A DNA stretch of 64,000 nucleotides, from positions 1 to 64,000 of the forward strand of contig CANQOC010000012.1 in assembly GCA_947625375.1 (NCBI GenBank). The letters run 5' to 3'. The DNA is from an uncultured Clostridia bacterium (GTDB lineage Bacteria; Bacillota; Clostridia; Oscillospirales; Ruminococcaceae). The position numbers and the translations under genes were made by a program. This document shows, piece after piece, positions 34,683 through 43,377 of this stretch. Within the stretch, counting starts at the first letter, position 1. Each line of letters opens with the position of its first letter. Below the pieces are notes generated by a model, which was not told the origin of the DNA, made no database searches, and saw only the letters and a list, made by a program, of their open reading frames with translations.

Positions 34683-36668
34683 ATGGCAGTAAAAAAAGAA
34701 TACGGCAACGACGCGATTCGGTCGCTCAAAGGCGCCGACAGGGTCAGAAAGCGCCCGGCGGTCATCTTCGGCTCGGACGGTCTCGACGGCTGTAAGCACT
34801 CGGTCTTTGAAATCATCTCGAACTCGGTCGACGAGGCGCATCAGGGATATGGGAAAAAGATTTCCGTCACCCGATATAACGACAACTCCATCGAGGTCGA
34901 GGACAACGGGCGCGGCTGCCCCGTCGACTTCAACACCGTCGAAAACCGCTATAACTGGGAGCTTGTCTATTGCGAGCTATATGCCGGCGGAAAATACGAC
35001 AACGCCGAGGGCGGCGGAAACTATGAATACTCCCTCGGACTTAACGGTCTCGGCGCCTGCGCGACACAGTACGCCTCGGAATATATGGACGTCGAGGTCT
35101 ATCGCGACGGATATAAATACAATCTGCACTTTGAAAAGGGCGAGAACATCGGCGGTCTTAAAAAAGAAGAGACCAAGCGGAAACAGACCGGCACCCGCCA
35201 CCGCTGGCTTCCCGACCTCGAGGTCTTCACCGACATCGTAATCGAAGAGGAATATTTCTGCGACATGCTTAAAAAGCAGTCGATAGTCAACCCCGGAATC
35301 GAATTCGTCTTAAAGTATCAGAACGAGGACGGCAGCTTCGACAGCTTCGACTACCTCTATGAAAACGGAATACTTGACTATGTAAACGAAATCGTCGGAC
35401 TCGACTACCTGACCGCGCCGCAGCTCTGGACCGCCGACCGAAAGGGCCGCGACCGCGACGACATGAACGACTATAAGGTCAAGTATAACTTCGCGTTCGC
35501 GTTCTCAAAGACCGTAAAGCTCGCCGAATATTTTCACAATTCAAGCTTCCTCGAATACGGCGGCTCGACCGAAAAGGCCGTGCGGCAGGCGTTTACGAGC
35601 TTCCTCGACGGCTATCTTAAGTCTAACAACAAATACCTCAAAAACGAGGCGAAAATCCAGTACGGCGACATCGAGGACTGCCTTGTGATGGTGTCAAGCT
35701 CGTTCTCGACGCAGGCGTCATACGAGAATCAGACGAAAAAGGCAATCAACAACCGCTTTATCTACGACGCCGCCGTCGAATTCCTAAAGCATCAGCTCGA
35801 GGTATATTTCATCGAGAACCCCGACGACGCGGCGAAAATCTGCGACCAGGTCTTAATCAACAAGCGCTCCCGCGAATCCGCCGAAAAGACGAGGATAACC
35901 ACCAAAAAGCTCTATACCGAGAAGCTCGACATGACTAATATGGTCAAGAAATTCGTCGACTGCCGCTCAAAGGACGTCGAACGCCGCGAGCTCTATATCG
36001 TCGAGGGAGATTCGGCGCTCGGCTCGGTAAAGCTTGCGCGCAACGCCGAGTTTCAGGCCGTAATTCCCGTCCGCGGAAAGATTCTCAACTGCCTGAAAGC
36101 GAGCTATAACAAGATTTTCGAGAGCGAAATCATCACCGACTTGATGAAGGTGCTCGGCTGCGGAGTCGAGGTCAAATCCTCGAAGAACAAGGACCTTTCG
36201 AGCTTCAATCTGAACAATCTGCGCTGGTCGAAAATCGTAATCTGCACCGATGCCGACTACGACGGTTTCCAGATTCGGACGCTTATTCTGACGATGCTCT
36301 ATACCCTTGCACCGACGCTGATTGAAAAGGGCTTCGTCTTTATCGCCGAGTCGCCGCTTTACGAGATAAACACAAAGGACAGGACCTATTTTGCGTATGA
36401 CGAATCCGAGCGCGCCGACATTCTGAAACAGATTGAGGGGCAGAAGTTCACGATTCAGCGCTCAAAGGGACTCGGCGAAAACGAGCCGGATATGATGAGC
36501 CTTACGACGATGAACCCCGAGACCCGCCGTCTTATAAAGGTAAGTCCCGACGACGCCGAGCACACAAAGTTCATGTTCGATATGCTCCTCGGGGACAACC
36601 TCTCGGCGCGAAAGGAATTCATCAACAACAACGGGCACGACTATCTCGATATGGCGGACATCAGTTAG
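34683..36668 (+). CDS. parE: Type II topoisomerase ATPase subunit (ParE/GyrB-type, clostridial paralogue)
   Basis: This 661-residue subunit carries the GHKL ATPase domain (EVEDNGRGCPVD near 63, LGLNGLGACA near 118), the transducer with ENQTKKAI, and the Toprim domain (EGDSALGS near 440, DADYDGFQ near 520). The pair with parC should decatenate or supercoil DNA. It is shorter than gyrase B and lacks its insert. The stop is followed by a 60-bp heptamer array and then parC. Confidence 0.9.
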   Translation: MAVKKEYGNDAIRSLKGADRVRKRPAVIFGSDGLDGCKHSVFEIISNSVDEAHQGYGKKISVTRYNDNSIEVEDNGRGCPVDFNTVENRYNWELVYCELYAGGKYDNAEGGGNYEYSLGLNGLGACATQYASEYMDVEVYRDGYKYNLHFEKGENIGGLKKEETKRKQTGTRHRWLPDLEVFTDIVIEEEYFCDMLKKQSIVNPGIEFVLKYQNEDGSFDSFDYLYENGILDYVNEIVGLDYLTAPQLWTADRKGRDRDDMNDYKVKYNFAFAFSKTVKLAEYFHNSSFLEYGGSTEKAVRQAFTSFLDGYLKSNNKYLKNEAKIQYGDIEDCLVMVSSSFSTQASYENQTKKAINNRFIYDAAVEFLKHQLEVYFIENPDDAAKICDQVLINKRSRESAEKTRITTKKLYTEKLDMTNMVKKFVDCRSKDVERRELYIVEGDSALGSVKLARNAEFQAVIPVRGKILNCLKASYNKIFESEIITDLMKVLGCGVEVKSSKNKDLSSFNLNNLRWSKIVICTDADYDGFQIRTLILTMLYTLAPTLIEKGFVFIAESPLYEINTKDRTYFAYDESERADILKQIEGQKFTIQRSKGLGENEPDMMSLTTMNPETRRLIKVSPDDAEHTKFMFDMLLGDNLSARKEFINNNGHDYLDMADIS

Positions 36669-36726
36669 AAGACAGAAGGCAGAAGACAGATGGCAGAAGA
36701 TAACAGAAGACAGAGGTTAGAAGAAT
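36663..36726. repeat. Purine heptamer array between parE and parC
   Basis: Tandem AGAAGACAGAAGGC-, AGAAGACAGATGGC- and AGAAGATAACAG-like units fill the whole intercistronic gap up to the parC start codon. No separate strong AGGAGG is present, so the array itself may supply the weak ribosome site (TTAGAAGAAT). Confidence 0.75.
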
Positions 36727-38976
36727 ATGGCTAAGAAATCATCAAAAGACAAAGAACCGAAGCAGCCGAAGCTTTCACAGCGGCACGCCGAGGCTTATAT
36801 ACAGGGCGCGGGGACCGTCGTCGACGAGCCGATAACGATAACGCTCGAAAAAAACTACATGCCCTACGCGATGTCGGTCATCGTTTCAAGGGCGTTTCCC
36901 GAAATCGACGGCTTTAAGCCCTCGCACCGAAAGCTGCTTTATACAATGTATAAGATGGGACTCCTCACCGGCCCGAGGACCAAGTCCGCGAACATTGTCG
37001 GGCAGACAATGAAGCTCAACCCCCACGGCGACCAGGCGATTTATGAGACGATGGTCCGCCTTGCGCGCGGAAACGAGGCGCTTCTCCACCCATATATCGA
37101 CTCAAAGGGCAACTTCGGAAAGGCTTATTCGAGCGACATGGCATATGCCGCCAGCCGATACACCGAGGCGAAGCTTGAGCCGATTTGCAACGAGCTTTTC
37201 TCGGACATCGACAAGGACACCGTAAACTTTGTCCCGAACTACGACAACACCATGCAGGAGCCGGAGCTTCTTCCGGTGACGTTTCCGTCGATTCTCGTCA
37301 ACTCAAACGTCGGAATCGGCGTGTCGATGGCGAGCGCGGTATGTCCGTTCAATCTCCGCGAGCTCTGCGAGGCGACCGTTTCGCTTATCCGCGACCCGGA
37401 TTTTGACGTCATGCAGACGATGAAGGGTCCCGACTTCCCCGGCGGCGGATACCTCATCTATGATGAAGAAAAGCTGAGACAGATTTTCGCGACCGGCAGG
37501 GGAGCCGTTAAGGTCCGCGCGAAGTACAGCTATGACAAGTCGTCAAACTGCATCGAGATAACCGAAATCCCCCCGACGACCACCGTCGAGGCAATCATCG
37601 AAAAGGTGATTGAGCTCGCCAAGGGCGGATTGAAGGAGGTCGCCTATATCCGCGACGAGACCGACCTTCAGGGTCTGAAAATCGCAATCGATTTGAAGAG
37701 GGGAGTCGACCCCGACGAGCTTATGCGCAAGCTCTATAAGCTGACCCCGCTACAGGACAGCTTTTCCGCCAACTTCAATATCCTCGTCAACGGCTACCCC
37801 AAGGTCCTCGGCGTCACCGACATCATCAAGGAATGGCTTAAGTTCCGCATGGGATGCGTGCGCCGCCGCGTCAGCTTTGACTTGATGAAGAAAAAAGAGC
37901 GCCTCCACCTTTTGGAAGGTCTCGAAAAAATCCTCCTCGACATCGACCGCGCGATAAAAATCGTCCGCGAGACCGAGGAAGAGGCCGACGTCGTCCCGAA
38001 CCTTATGATCGGCTTCTCGATTGACGAGATACAGGCGGAATATGTCGCCGAAATCAAGCTGAGGCACTTAAACCGAGAATATATCCTCAACCGCCTCAAA
38101 GACGTGACCGACCTTGCCGCCGAAATCGCCGAGCTGTCCGACGTCCTCGGAAGCGACCGGAAGATAAAGCTTATAATCATCGACGAGCTTAAAAAGGTCG
38201 CCGAGAAATACGGTCAGCCACGCCGCACCGAAATCATCTATACCGACGACGAACCCGAGGTCAGCACGGTGCCCGAGGTCTCGGACTATCCCTGCCGCCT
38301 GATTCTGACCCGCGGCGGCTATTTCAAGAAAATCACGCCGCAGTCGCTCCGCATGTCCGGCGAACAAAAGGTCAAGGAAAACGACGTAGTGACGCAGGAA
38401 ATCGACCTCTCGAACCGCGCCGAGCTTCTCTTCTTCACCGACAACGCGAAGTGCTATAAGTCGAAAGCGTCGGCATTTTCGGACTCAAAGGCGAGCGTCC
38501 TCGGCGACTTCATACCCGTGGCGCTTAAGTTCGACGAGGGCGAATCTGTCCGCGGAATGGTCGCGACGCTCGACTATTCCGGCTGCCTCCTCTTTGTCTA
38601 CCGCAACGGCAAGGCGGCGAAGGTCCCGCTGAGCTCGTTCGAGACGAAGACCAACCGCAAGGTTCTCCTTAAGGCGTACTGTGAAAAGGCGGAGCTCTGT
38701 GCGATACTCGACATCAGGGACGGCTGCGACGTAATGCTCCGCTCGACGAACGGCCGCGCAATCGTCTTCAACACCGGAATGATTCTCCCGAAATCCACCC
38801 GCGACACCCAAGGCGTACAGGTCATGACCCTCAAAGCGGGCGCACACGTCGAGAGCGCGCACATTCTCTCGGAGGAGCAGGCGAAGGACTACTCGAAGTA
38901 CCGCACCAAGACCCTCCCCGCAGCCGGCCCCTTCGCCAAGGACGTCCCCGACCCCGAACAGACCACGCTGATGTGA
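36727..38976 (+). CDS. parC: Type II topoisomerase DNA-cleaving subunit (ParC/GyrA-type)
   Basis: This 749-residue subunit carries the catalytic Tyr in ASRYTEAKL (Tyr145) and a C-terminal DNA-wrapping beta-propeller (CSYP...LLFFTDNAKCYK, SGCLLFVYRNGKAAKVPLS). The quinolone-pocket segment reads GDQAIYE (101-107), so Ser83 of E. coli GyrA is replaced by Gln (Gln103) and Asp87 by Glu (Glu107). It is co-directional with parE and separated only by heptamer repeats. Length and domains fit the clostridial ParC-like family. Confidence 0.9.
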   Translation: MAKKSSKDKEPKQPKLSQRHAEAYIQGAGTVVDEPITITLEKNYMPYAMSVIVSRAFPEIDGFKPSHRKLLYTMYKMGLLTGPRTKSANIVGQTMKLNPHGDQAIYETMVRLARGNEALLHPYIDSKGNFGKAYSSDMAYAASRYTEAKLEPICNELFSDIDKDTVNFVPNYDNTMQEPELLPVTFPSILVNSNVGIGVSMASAVCPFNLRELCEATVSLIRDPDFDVMQTMKGPDFPGGGYLIYDEEKLRQIFATGRGAVKVRAKYSYDKSSNCIEITEIPPTTTVEAIIEKVIELAKGGLKEVAYIRDETDLQGLKIAIDLKRGVDPDELMRKLYKLTPLQDSFSANFNILVNGYPKVLGVTDIIKEWLKFRMGCVRRRVSFDLMKKKERLHLLEGLEKILLDIDRAIKIVRETEEEADVVPNLMIGFSIDEIQAEYVAEIKLRHLNREYILNRLKDVTDLAAEIAELSDVLGSDRKIKLIIIDELKKVAEKYGQPRRTEIIYTDDEPEVSTVPEVSDYPCRLILTRGGYFKKITPQSLRMSGEQKVKENDVVTQEIDLSNRAELLFFTDNAKCYKSKASAFSDSKASVLGDFIPVALKFDEGESVRGMVATLDYSGCLLFVYRNGKAAKVPLSSFETKTNRKVLLKAYCEKAELCAILDIRDGCDVMLRSTNGRAIVFNTGMILPKSTRDTQGVQVMTLKAGAHVESAHILSEEQAKDYSKYRTKTLPAAGPFAKDVPDPEQTTLM

Positions 38977-40196
38977 GGTCAGAAGATAGAGGGTGGAGGT
39001 TAGAAGATAGATACTGCGTAGCTATAGCACAGCAAGCCGCCTGACGGCGGGGGGAGATTGCACATCATCGCCCCTCGCCCAAGGCGGTTTTTGCGGTTAT
39101 TTCTGAATCATCAGACTTGTACAGGAACATTCCGAGACCACCGAAGCGGTCTGAACGAAAACCGTCAAAACTCCGCTGAGACGGCGCAGCCGGGCGCGCT
39201 TCGCGCGCGAACGAGGTAGCAGAAAAACTCCTTCCGGAGTTTTTCTGCTACTTTCGTTCCGACCGTCTTTCGGCGGTCGCGGCTGCGCCTTCCGTTGTTT
39301 GTACCGCAGGAAGCGGAGTGATGCAACCTCCCCCCCATGTGGGAGGGGAAGGGGGTAGGAGTTTGAAGATAGCATGAGCGAAGCGAATTCTTTCTAACAA
39401 GGTCGGCCGCCGAGCTCATGCTTTAATATACCTGAGAAAGTGTCCTCTCCCGCCCGATACCACTCCCCTTGAGGGGAGTGGTCGCGCCGTTCACGAACGT
39501 GAACGGCCGGGTGTGGGGTGGAACCCCCTCTCTCTCACTGAGGGAGAGGGGGACTGGGGGTGTGGAAGAAAATGAACGGGGAAACATCAAAAATGAAGTG
39601 TTTAACGTCCACCACAAAGCGACGCCTTATAGCAACGTATGTCTCTGCACAAATTTCCCCCGCCGTCAGGCGGCACTCCTAGCCTTAGCTATGCAGACCC
39701 CCATGTGGGAGGGGGCAGGGGATAGGAGCCTAAAAATAGCATGAGCGCAGCGAATTCCTTTTTCAAGGCGGTGGCGCGCAGCGCTTTTTAATCCGCTCAG
39801 TGAATTCCTTAATAACATGGGCTGATGCTACGTCATTACCCGCAGTCAGGCGGCACGTCTACCCTTAGCGACGCAGAACCCCCTCCCATGTGGGAGGGGG
39901 CAGGGGGTAGGAGTCTAACAATAGTATGAGCGAAGCGAATTCCTTTTAGAAAAGTGGTAGCGTGCGCCGAAAATATTTAAGTGTCTCCGAGACTTCCTTA
40001 CACTCTCTCCCCTCGAGGGGAGGGGTGGGGGAGGGGTGCCTAAGATAGTATGAGCGAAGCGAATACCTTGTTATAGGCAGTGCGGCACATTCTTGCATTA
40101 TTTTAAATGCACGCATGTTACTTTGCTATGGCAGTTACTAATAATAGCATTCGCGCAGCGAATTCCTTATAACAAGGTTGTGAGCCGTTTCATCCT
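38977..40196. repeat. Intergenic repeat cluster 3 (between convergent parC and hflX)
   Basis: About 1.2 kb with no credible gene. A short heptamer array (38974-39020) is followed by module D copy 3 (39183-39289), module A copies near 39327, 39689 and 39869, and module B at 39461-39590 with GTTCACGAACGTGAAC. Other pieces such as GCGAAGCGAATTCC and GCGCAGCGAATTCC recur. The cluster reaches both stop codons. Confidence 0.85.
39183..39289. repeat. Module D copy 3 (best-preserved)
   Basis: Outer stem GGCGCAGCCG (39183-39192) with CGGCTGCGCC (39280-39289). Inside are GCGCGCTTCGCGCGC (about 39194-39208), a central hairpin flanked by GAACGA/TCGTTC with 16-bp arms GTAGCAGAAAAACTCC and its complement (about 39215-39251), and GACCGTC/GGCGGTC (about 39261-39278). 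This is a four-way-junction fold. Confidence 0.85.
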
Positions 40197-41474
40197 CTAC
40201 TTCTCCTCAAACCCCTCCGCTCTCTTCACCATCTTCACGTCCACCAGCGCGTCGACCTTAATCCCCTCGGCGGTATATTCCTCCGAGAAGACGTTCCCGT
40301 CCGCGCGGATTTTCGCCAGAAGTCCCGCCTCGGAAAAGGGGAGGAGAAGCTTCATTCGCCGCGCGGTCTCGGGCAGCGCCCTTGTCAGCGCCTCCAAAAG
40401 CCGGTCGAGACCCTTTCCCTCCTTCGCGGAGATTAAAACCGTGTCCTCCGGCAGAAGGCTCTCGCTCCATTCCGATATATCCGACTTGTTGAGCACGGTC
40501 ACAACCGGTATGCCGTCACAGCCGAGCTCCGACAAAAGCTCCCTCGTGACCTTCGTCTGCTCCTCAATGTCGTCGCTCGAGCTGTCGCAGACGTGAAGTA
40601 TGACGTCGGCATTCGCGGCCTCCTCGAGCGTCGACTTAAACGCTTCGACGAGGTGGTGCGGAAGCCTGCTTATAAGTCCGACGGTGTCGGTCAGCAGGAC
40701 GCTCCTGCCGTCCGGAAGAAGAATCGAGCGCGACGTCGTCTCGAGTGTCGCGAAAAGCTTGTTTTCGACGAGCACCCCGGCGTCGGTCAGCGCGTTCATA
40801 AGCGTCGACTTTCCGACGTTCGTATATCCGACAATCGCCGCCGTAAGCACTCCGTCCTTCCTGCGCCGCTTTCTCAGCAGCTCTCGGCGAGCCTCGATGT
40901 CCTTAAGCTCGGCGCCGAGCGATTCAATCCGCGAGCGAATGTGCCGCCGGTCAAGCTCCGACTTCGTCTCTCCGGGACCGCCTCTCATTCCGACGATGCC
41001 GCCGGTCCGCGAAAGCTCCTTCCCCATTCCGGCAATTCTCGGCAGAAGATATTTGTATTTCGCGATTTCAACCTGAATCTTTCCCTCGCGGGTGGTCGCC
41101 CGCTGTGCAAAGATGTCGAGTATAAGCATCGTCCGGTCGATAACCTCGATGTCGAGCGCGTCCTCGATGTTGCGAATCTGCGTCGCCGTAAGCTCGGTGT
41201 CAAAGACCGCGGCGTCAATCCCGAAGTCGTCGACAAGCTTCTTCATCTCCTCGAGCCTTCCCGAGCCGACACATGTCGCGCTGTCCGGCGCGGGACGCTT
41301 TTGCACAACCTCGGCGGCGGTTTCTCCTCCCGCCGTGCGGATAAGCTCCCTGAGCTCCGCGACCGACCGCTCAACGTCGTATTCTCCGGTGTCGACGGCC
41401 GCAATCATAATCTTCGGCAGCCGTTCGCCGACCCGTCCGTCGGTAAAAATATTCTCAAAATTCTGTTCAGTCAT
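40197..41474 (-). CDS. hflX: Ribosome-associated GTPase HflX
   Basis: This 425-residue GTPase rescues or splits stalled 70S ribosomes. An N-terminal glycine-rich HflX domain (EVVQKRPAPDSATCVGSG, about 55-75) and a coiled-coil linker (IRSRIESLGAELKDIEARRE) precede the GTPase domain: G1 GYTNVGKST (about 205), G3 DTVGL (about 250), G4 NKSD (about 318). GGAGGACAAAT precedes ATG. Its end borders repeat cluster 3. Confidence 0.97.
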   Translation of the reverse strand: MTEQNFENIFTDGRVGERLPKIMIAAVDTGEYDVERSVAELRELIRTAGGETAAEVVQKRPAPDSATCVGSGRLEEMKKLVDDFGIDAAVFDTELTATQIRNIEDALDIEVIDRTMLILDIFAQRATTREGKIQVEIAKYKYLLPRIAGMGKELSRTGGIVGMRGGPGETKSELDRRHIRSRIESLGAELKDIEARRELLRKRRRKDGVLTAAIVGYTNVGKSTLMNALTDAGVLVENKLFATLETTSRSILLPDGRSVLLTDTVGLISRLPHHLVEAFKSTLEEAANADVILHVCDSSSDDIEEQTKVTRELLSELGCDGIPVVTVLNKSDISEWSESLLPEDTVLISAKEGKGLDRLLEALTRALPETARRMKLLLPFSEAGLLAKIRADGNVFSEEYTAEGIKVDALVDVKMVKRAEGFEEK

Positions 41475-41597
41475 ATTTGTCCTCCGTTAAATTTTTTTGG
41501 TGATACGAGACTTACATGACTGCTGTCGGGTAAGTCCCTCGGTTATCTGCGAATACGCATTTCAAGAATCCTCCTTTAATGAATTCGGGTTATATAT

Positions 41598-41630
41598 ACA
41601 AAAAGCGGAGCACACCGCCTCGCTTTTGTA
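41598..41630 (-). terminator. Terminator after the ArgC-like gene
   Basis: AAAAGCG and CGCTTTT arms with an inner GCGG/CCGC pair; on the minus strand a T-tract follows. It is 15 bp beyond the stop of the ArgC-like gene. Confidence 0.75.
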
Positions 41631-41644
41631 TCGATGTTAAATCA

Positions 41645-42595
41645 TCAGTCCGTCAGAACCCCTCGGTACTCGTCAATCCCGAGCATAAGGTTCATGTTCT
41701 GAATGACGGCCCCCGCGCCGCCCTTTCCGAGATTGTCGAACCTCACGGCGAGGAGACAGATGTCGTTGTCTCCGAAGACAAAAATCTGCATCTTATTCGA
41801 GCCGGCCATTCCTCCGGCGTCCATAAATCCGCCGAGCTTCTCGACCGAACCCTCGAACGGCTCGACCTCGATAAGCCTTTCGCGCTCATAAAAGCGGTTT
41901 ATCGTCTCCCAAATCTGGCGCGAATGAAGCCGCTTCGCGAGCGTCCTCAGCTGAAGCGGGACGGTCACTAAAATACCGTTCGGATAGTCGTCAATCATCG
42001 GGTTGAGCGACGGGCGGTAGGAAATCCCGCAGGCGTGCATAATTTCCTTTTGCTGTAAAATATTCTGGTCCAATCCGTACTGCCGCGCCGAGGAATATGC
42101 CCTCGGGCGGTTCGGGTCCTCATACATCGTTATCATATTCGCCCCGCCGCTCGAATATCCGACGACCGAATTGACATAAAGCGGGAGGAACGGCGGCATA
42201 ATCTTTCCTTTTAAAAGGGGATTGATGAGCGCGACGGTCCCGACAGCAATCGGCGCGGGAAGCGCGACAAACCTTGCGCCGCAAATCTTTGCCCTCTGCT
42301 CCTGCGAGAGCTCCGGCATGCCGTAGACCCATGTCGGCGACATTCTGTTGGCGTTAGAGGTGTCGATGACCTTGACCTCGCGGTTGGTGATAAGGGGAAT
42401 TGTCTCGACGACCGTCTGTGCCGACTGACACAAAATGACGACGTCGGCGGTGTTTAAAAGGTTCACCCTCTGTTCCTTGGGTACGCTCTTGGTGTTTTCG
42501 AGATATATAACCTCAAGGTCGCTTCGGTCCCTGAGCATTTGATTGATATTAAGGTTGACGGTGCCGTAATGCCCGTCTACAAGAACTTTTTTCAT
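41645..42595 (-). CDS. ArgC type-2-like protein lacking the catalytic cysteine
   Basis: This 316-residue protein follows the type 2 N-acetyl-gamma-glutamyl-phosphate reductase layout: VLVDGHYGTVNLNI at the N-terminus, DVVILCQSA, VKVIDTSNANRMSP, YGMPEL and VNSVVGYSSGGANM. However the active-site NPGCYPTG block reads ALPAPIAVG (111-119), so the catalytic Cys is replaced (Pro115), and the later active-site His region reads YRPSLNPM (Ser196). It is therefore unlikely to carry out the normal reaction. No other arginine genes are near. It may be an enzyme with changed chemistry, a structural paralogue or a pseudoenzyme. Confidence 0.75.
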   Translation of the reverse strand: MKKVLVDGHYGTVNLNINQMLRDRSDLEVIYLENTKSVPKEQRVNLLNTADVVILCQSAQTVVETIPLITNREVKVIDTSNANRMSPTWVYGMPELSQEQRAKICGARFVALPAPIAVGTVALINPLLKGKIMPPFLPLYVNSVVGYSSGGANMITMYEDPNRPRAYSSARQYGLDQNILQQKEIMHACGISYRPSLNPMIDDYPNGILVTVPLQLRTLAKRLHSRQIWETINRFYERERLIEVEPFEGSVEKLGGFMDAGGMAGSNKMQIFVFGDNDICLLAVRFDNLGKGGAGAVIQNMNLMLGIDEYRGVLTD

Positions 42596-42738
42596 CGGCT
42601 CACATCCGTTTCGGTATTTCTCCTGTATAAAGATACTGTTACAGAATAATTTTCACATATTTTATCGCTTTTGTCAATAGGCAAAGCGTCAGTATTTTAT
42701 TAAGTTTCGGTTTTTTTGTCAATTTTGCGGCTTTTCGC

Positions 42739-42766
42739 TTTACTTTTTTCTCAAATCTGCTAAAAT
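42739..42766 (+). promoter_or_regulatory. Promoter of the ECF sigma operon
   Basis: TTTACT (42739-42744) and TAAAAT (42761-42766), 16-bp spacer. The 107-bp leader also holds a GCGC-type dyad near 42806-42818. An autoregulated ECF-type promoter cannot be recognised without other members of the regulon. Confidence 0.45.
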
Positions 42767-42873
42767 ATAGTTTGACGGAAAAATTTTTCCCGAGTGCAAT
42801 ATTTTGCGCTTCCGGCGCGTATTAACTTTGAAACGTAATTGCAAAGGAGCGGAAAGGAGTCCGAAAGAGGATT

Positions 42874-43377
42874 ATGCAAACTTCTAACGACGTCGGTGTT
42901 TACATATCTTCTGTAGTCGAAAAATATTCCGACATGGTCTATCGGGCGGCGTATCACGCGCTGTGCGAACGAGACTCTGCGGAGGACGTCACACAGGAGG
43001 TCTTTTTAAAGCTTATGCAGACTCTGCCCGATTTCGAGTCGGACGAGCACGAAAAGGCATGGCTTTTAAGAGTAACGCTGAATATGTGCAAAACCTATAA
43101 CCGAAAGGTATATTCACATCCGACCGAGGAGCTTTCCGAAAATCTCTCGGTCCCCGAGAAAACCGGAGAAAATCCGGTGCTCGACGCGGTGATGGAGCTT
43201 CCCGAAAAATACCGGACGGTCGTCTATCTCCACTATTTCGAGGGATATAAGACCGCCGAGATATCACAGATGCTCGGGAAGAATCAGAACACCGTTGTCT
43301 CGCTTTTAATGCGCGCGCGGCAGCGGCTGAAAATAATGCTGGAGGAGGAATTTGACGATGAAAACAACCGAATATAA
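42874..43377 (+). CDS. ECF sigma-70-family factor
   Basis: This 167-residue protein has region 2 (DMVYRAAYHALCERDSAEDVTQEVFLKLM in parts, about 20-50) and region 4 (LPEKYRTVVYLHYFEGYKTAEISQMLGKNQNTV in parts, about 105-140), without region 1 or 3, as in ECF factors. It overlaps the next gene by 20 bp. That gene encodes a membrane protein with an N-terminal cytosolic part, the usual arrangement for a cognate anti-sigma factor, so the pair probably responds to an envelope signal. Confidence 0.92.
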   Translation: MQTSNDVGVYISSVVEKYSDMVYRAAYHALCERDSAEDVTQEVFLKLMQTLPDFESDEHEKAWLLRVTLNMCKTYNRKVYSHPTEELSENLSVPEKTGENPVLDAVMELPEKYRTVVYLHYFEGYKTAEISQMLGKNQNTVVSLLMRARQRLKIMLEEEFDDENNRI

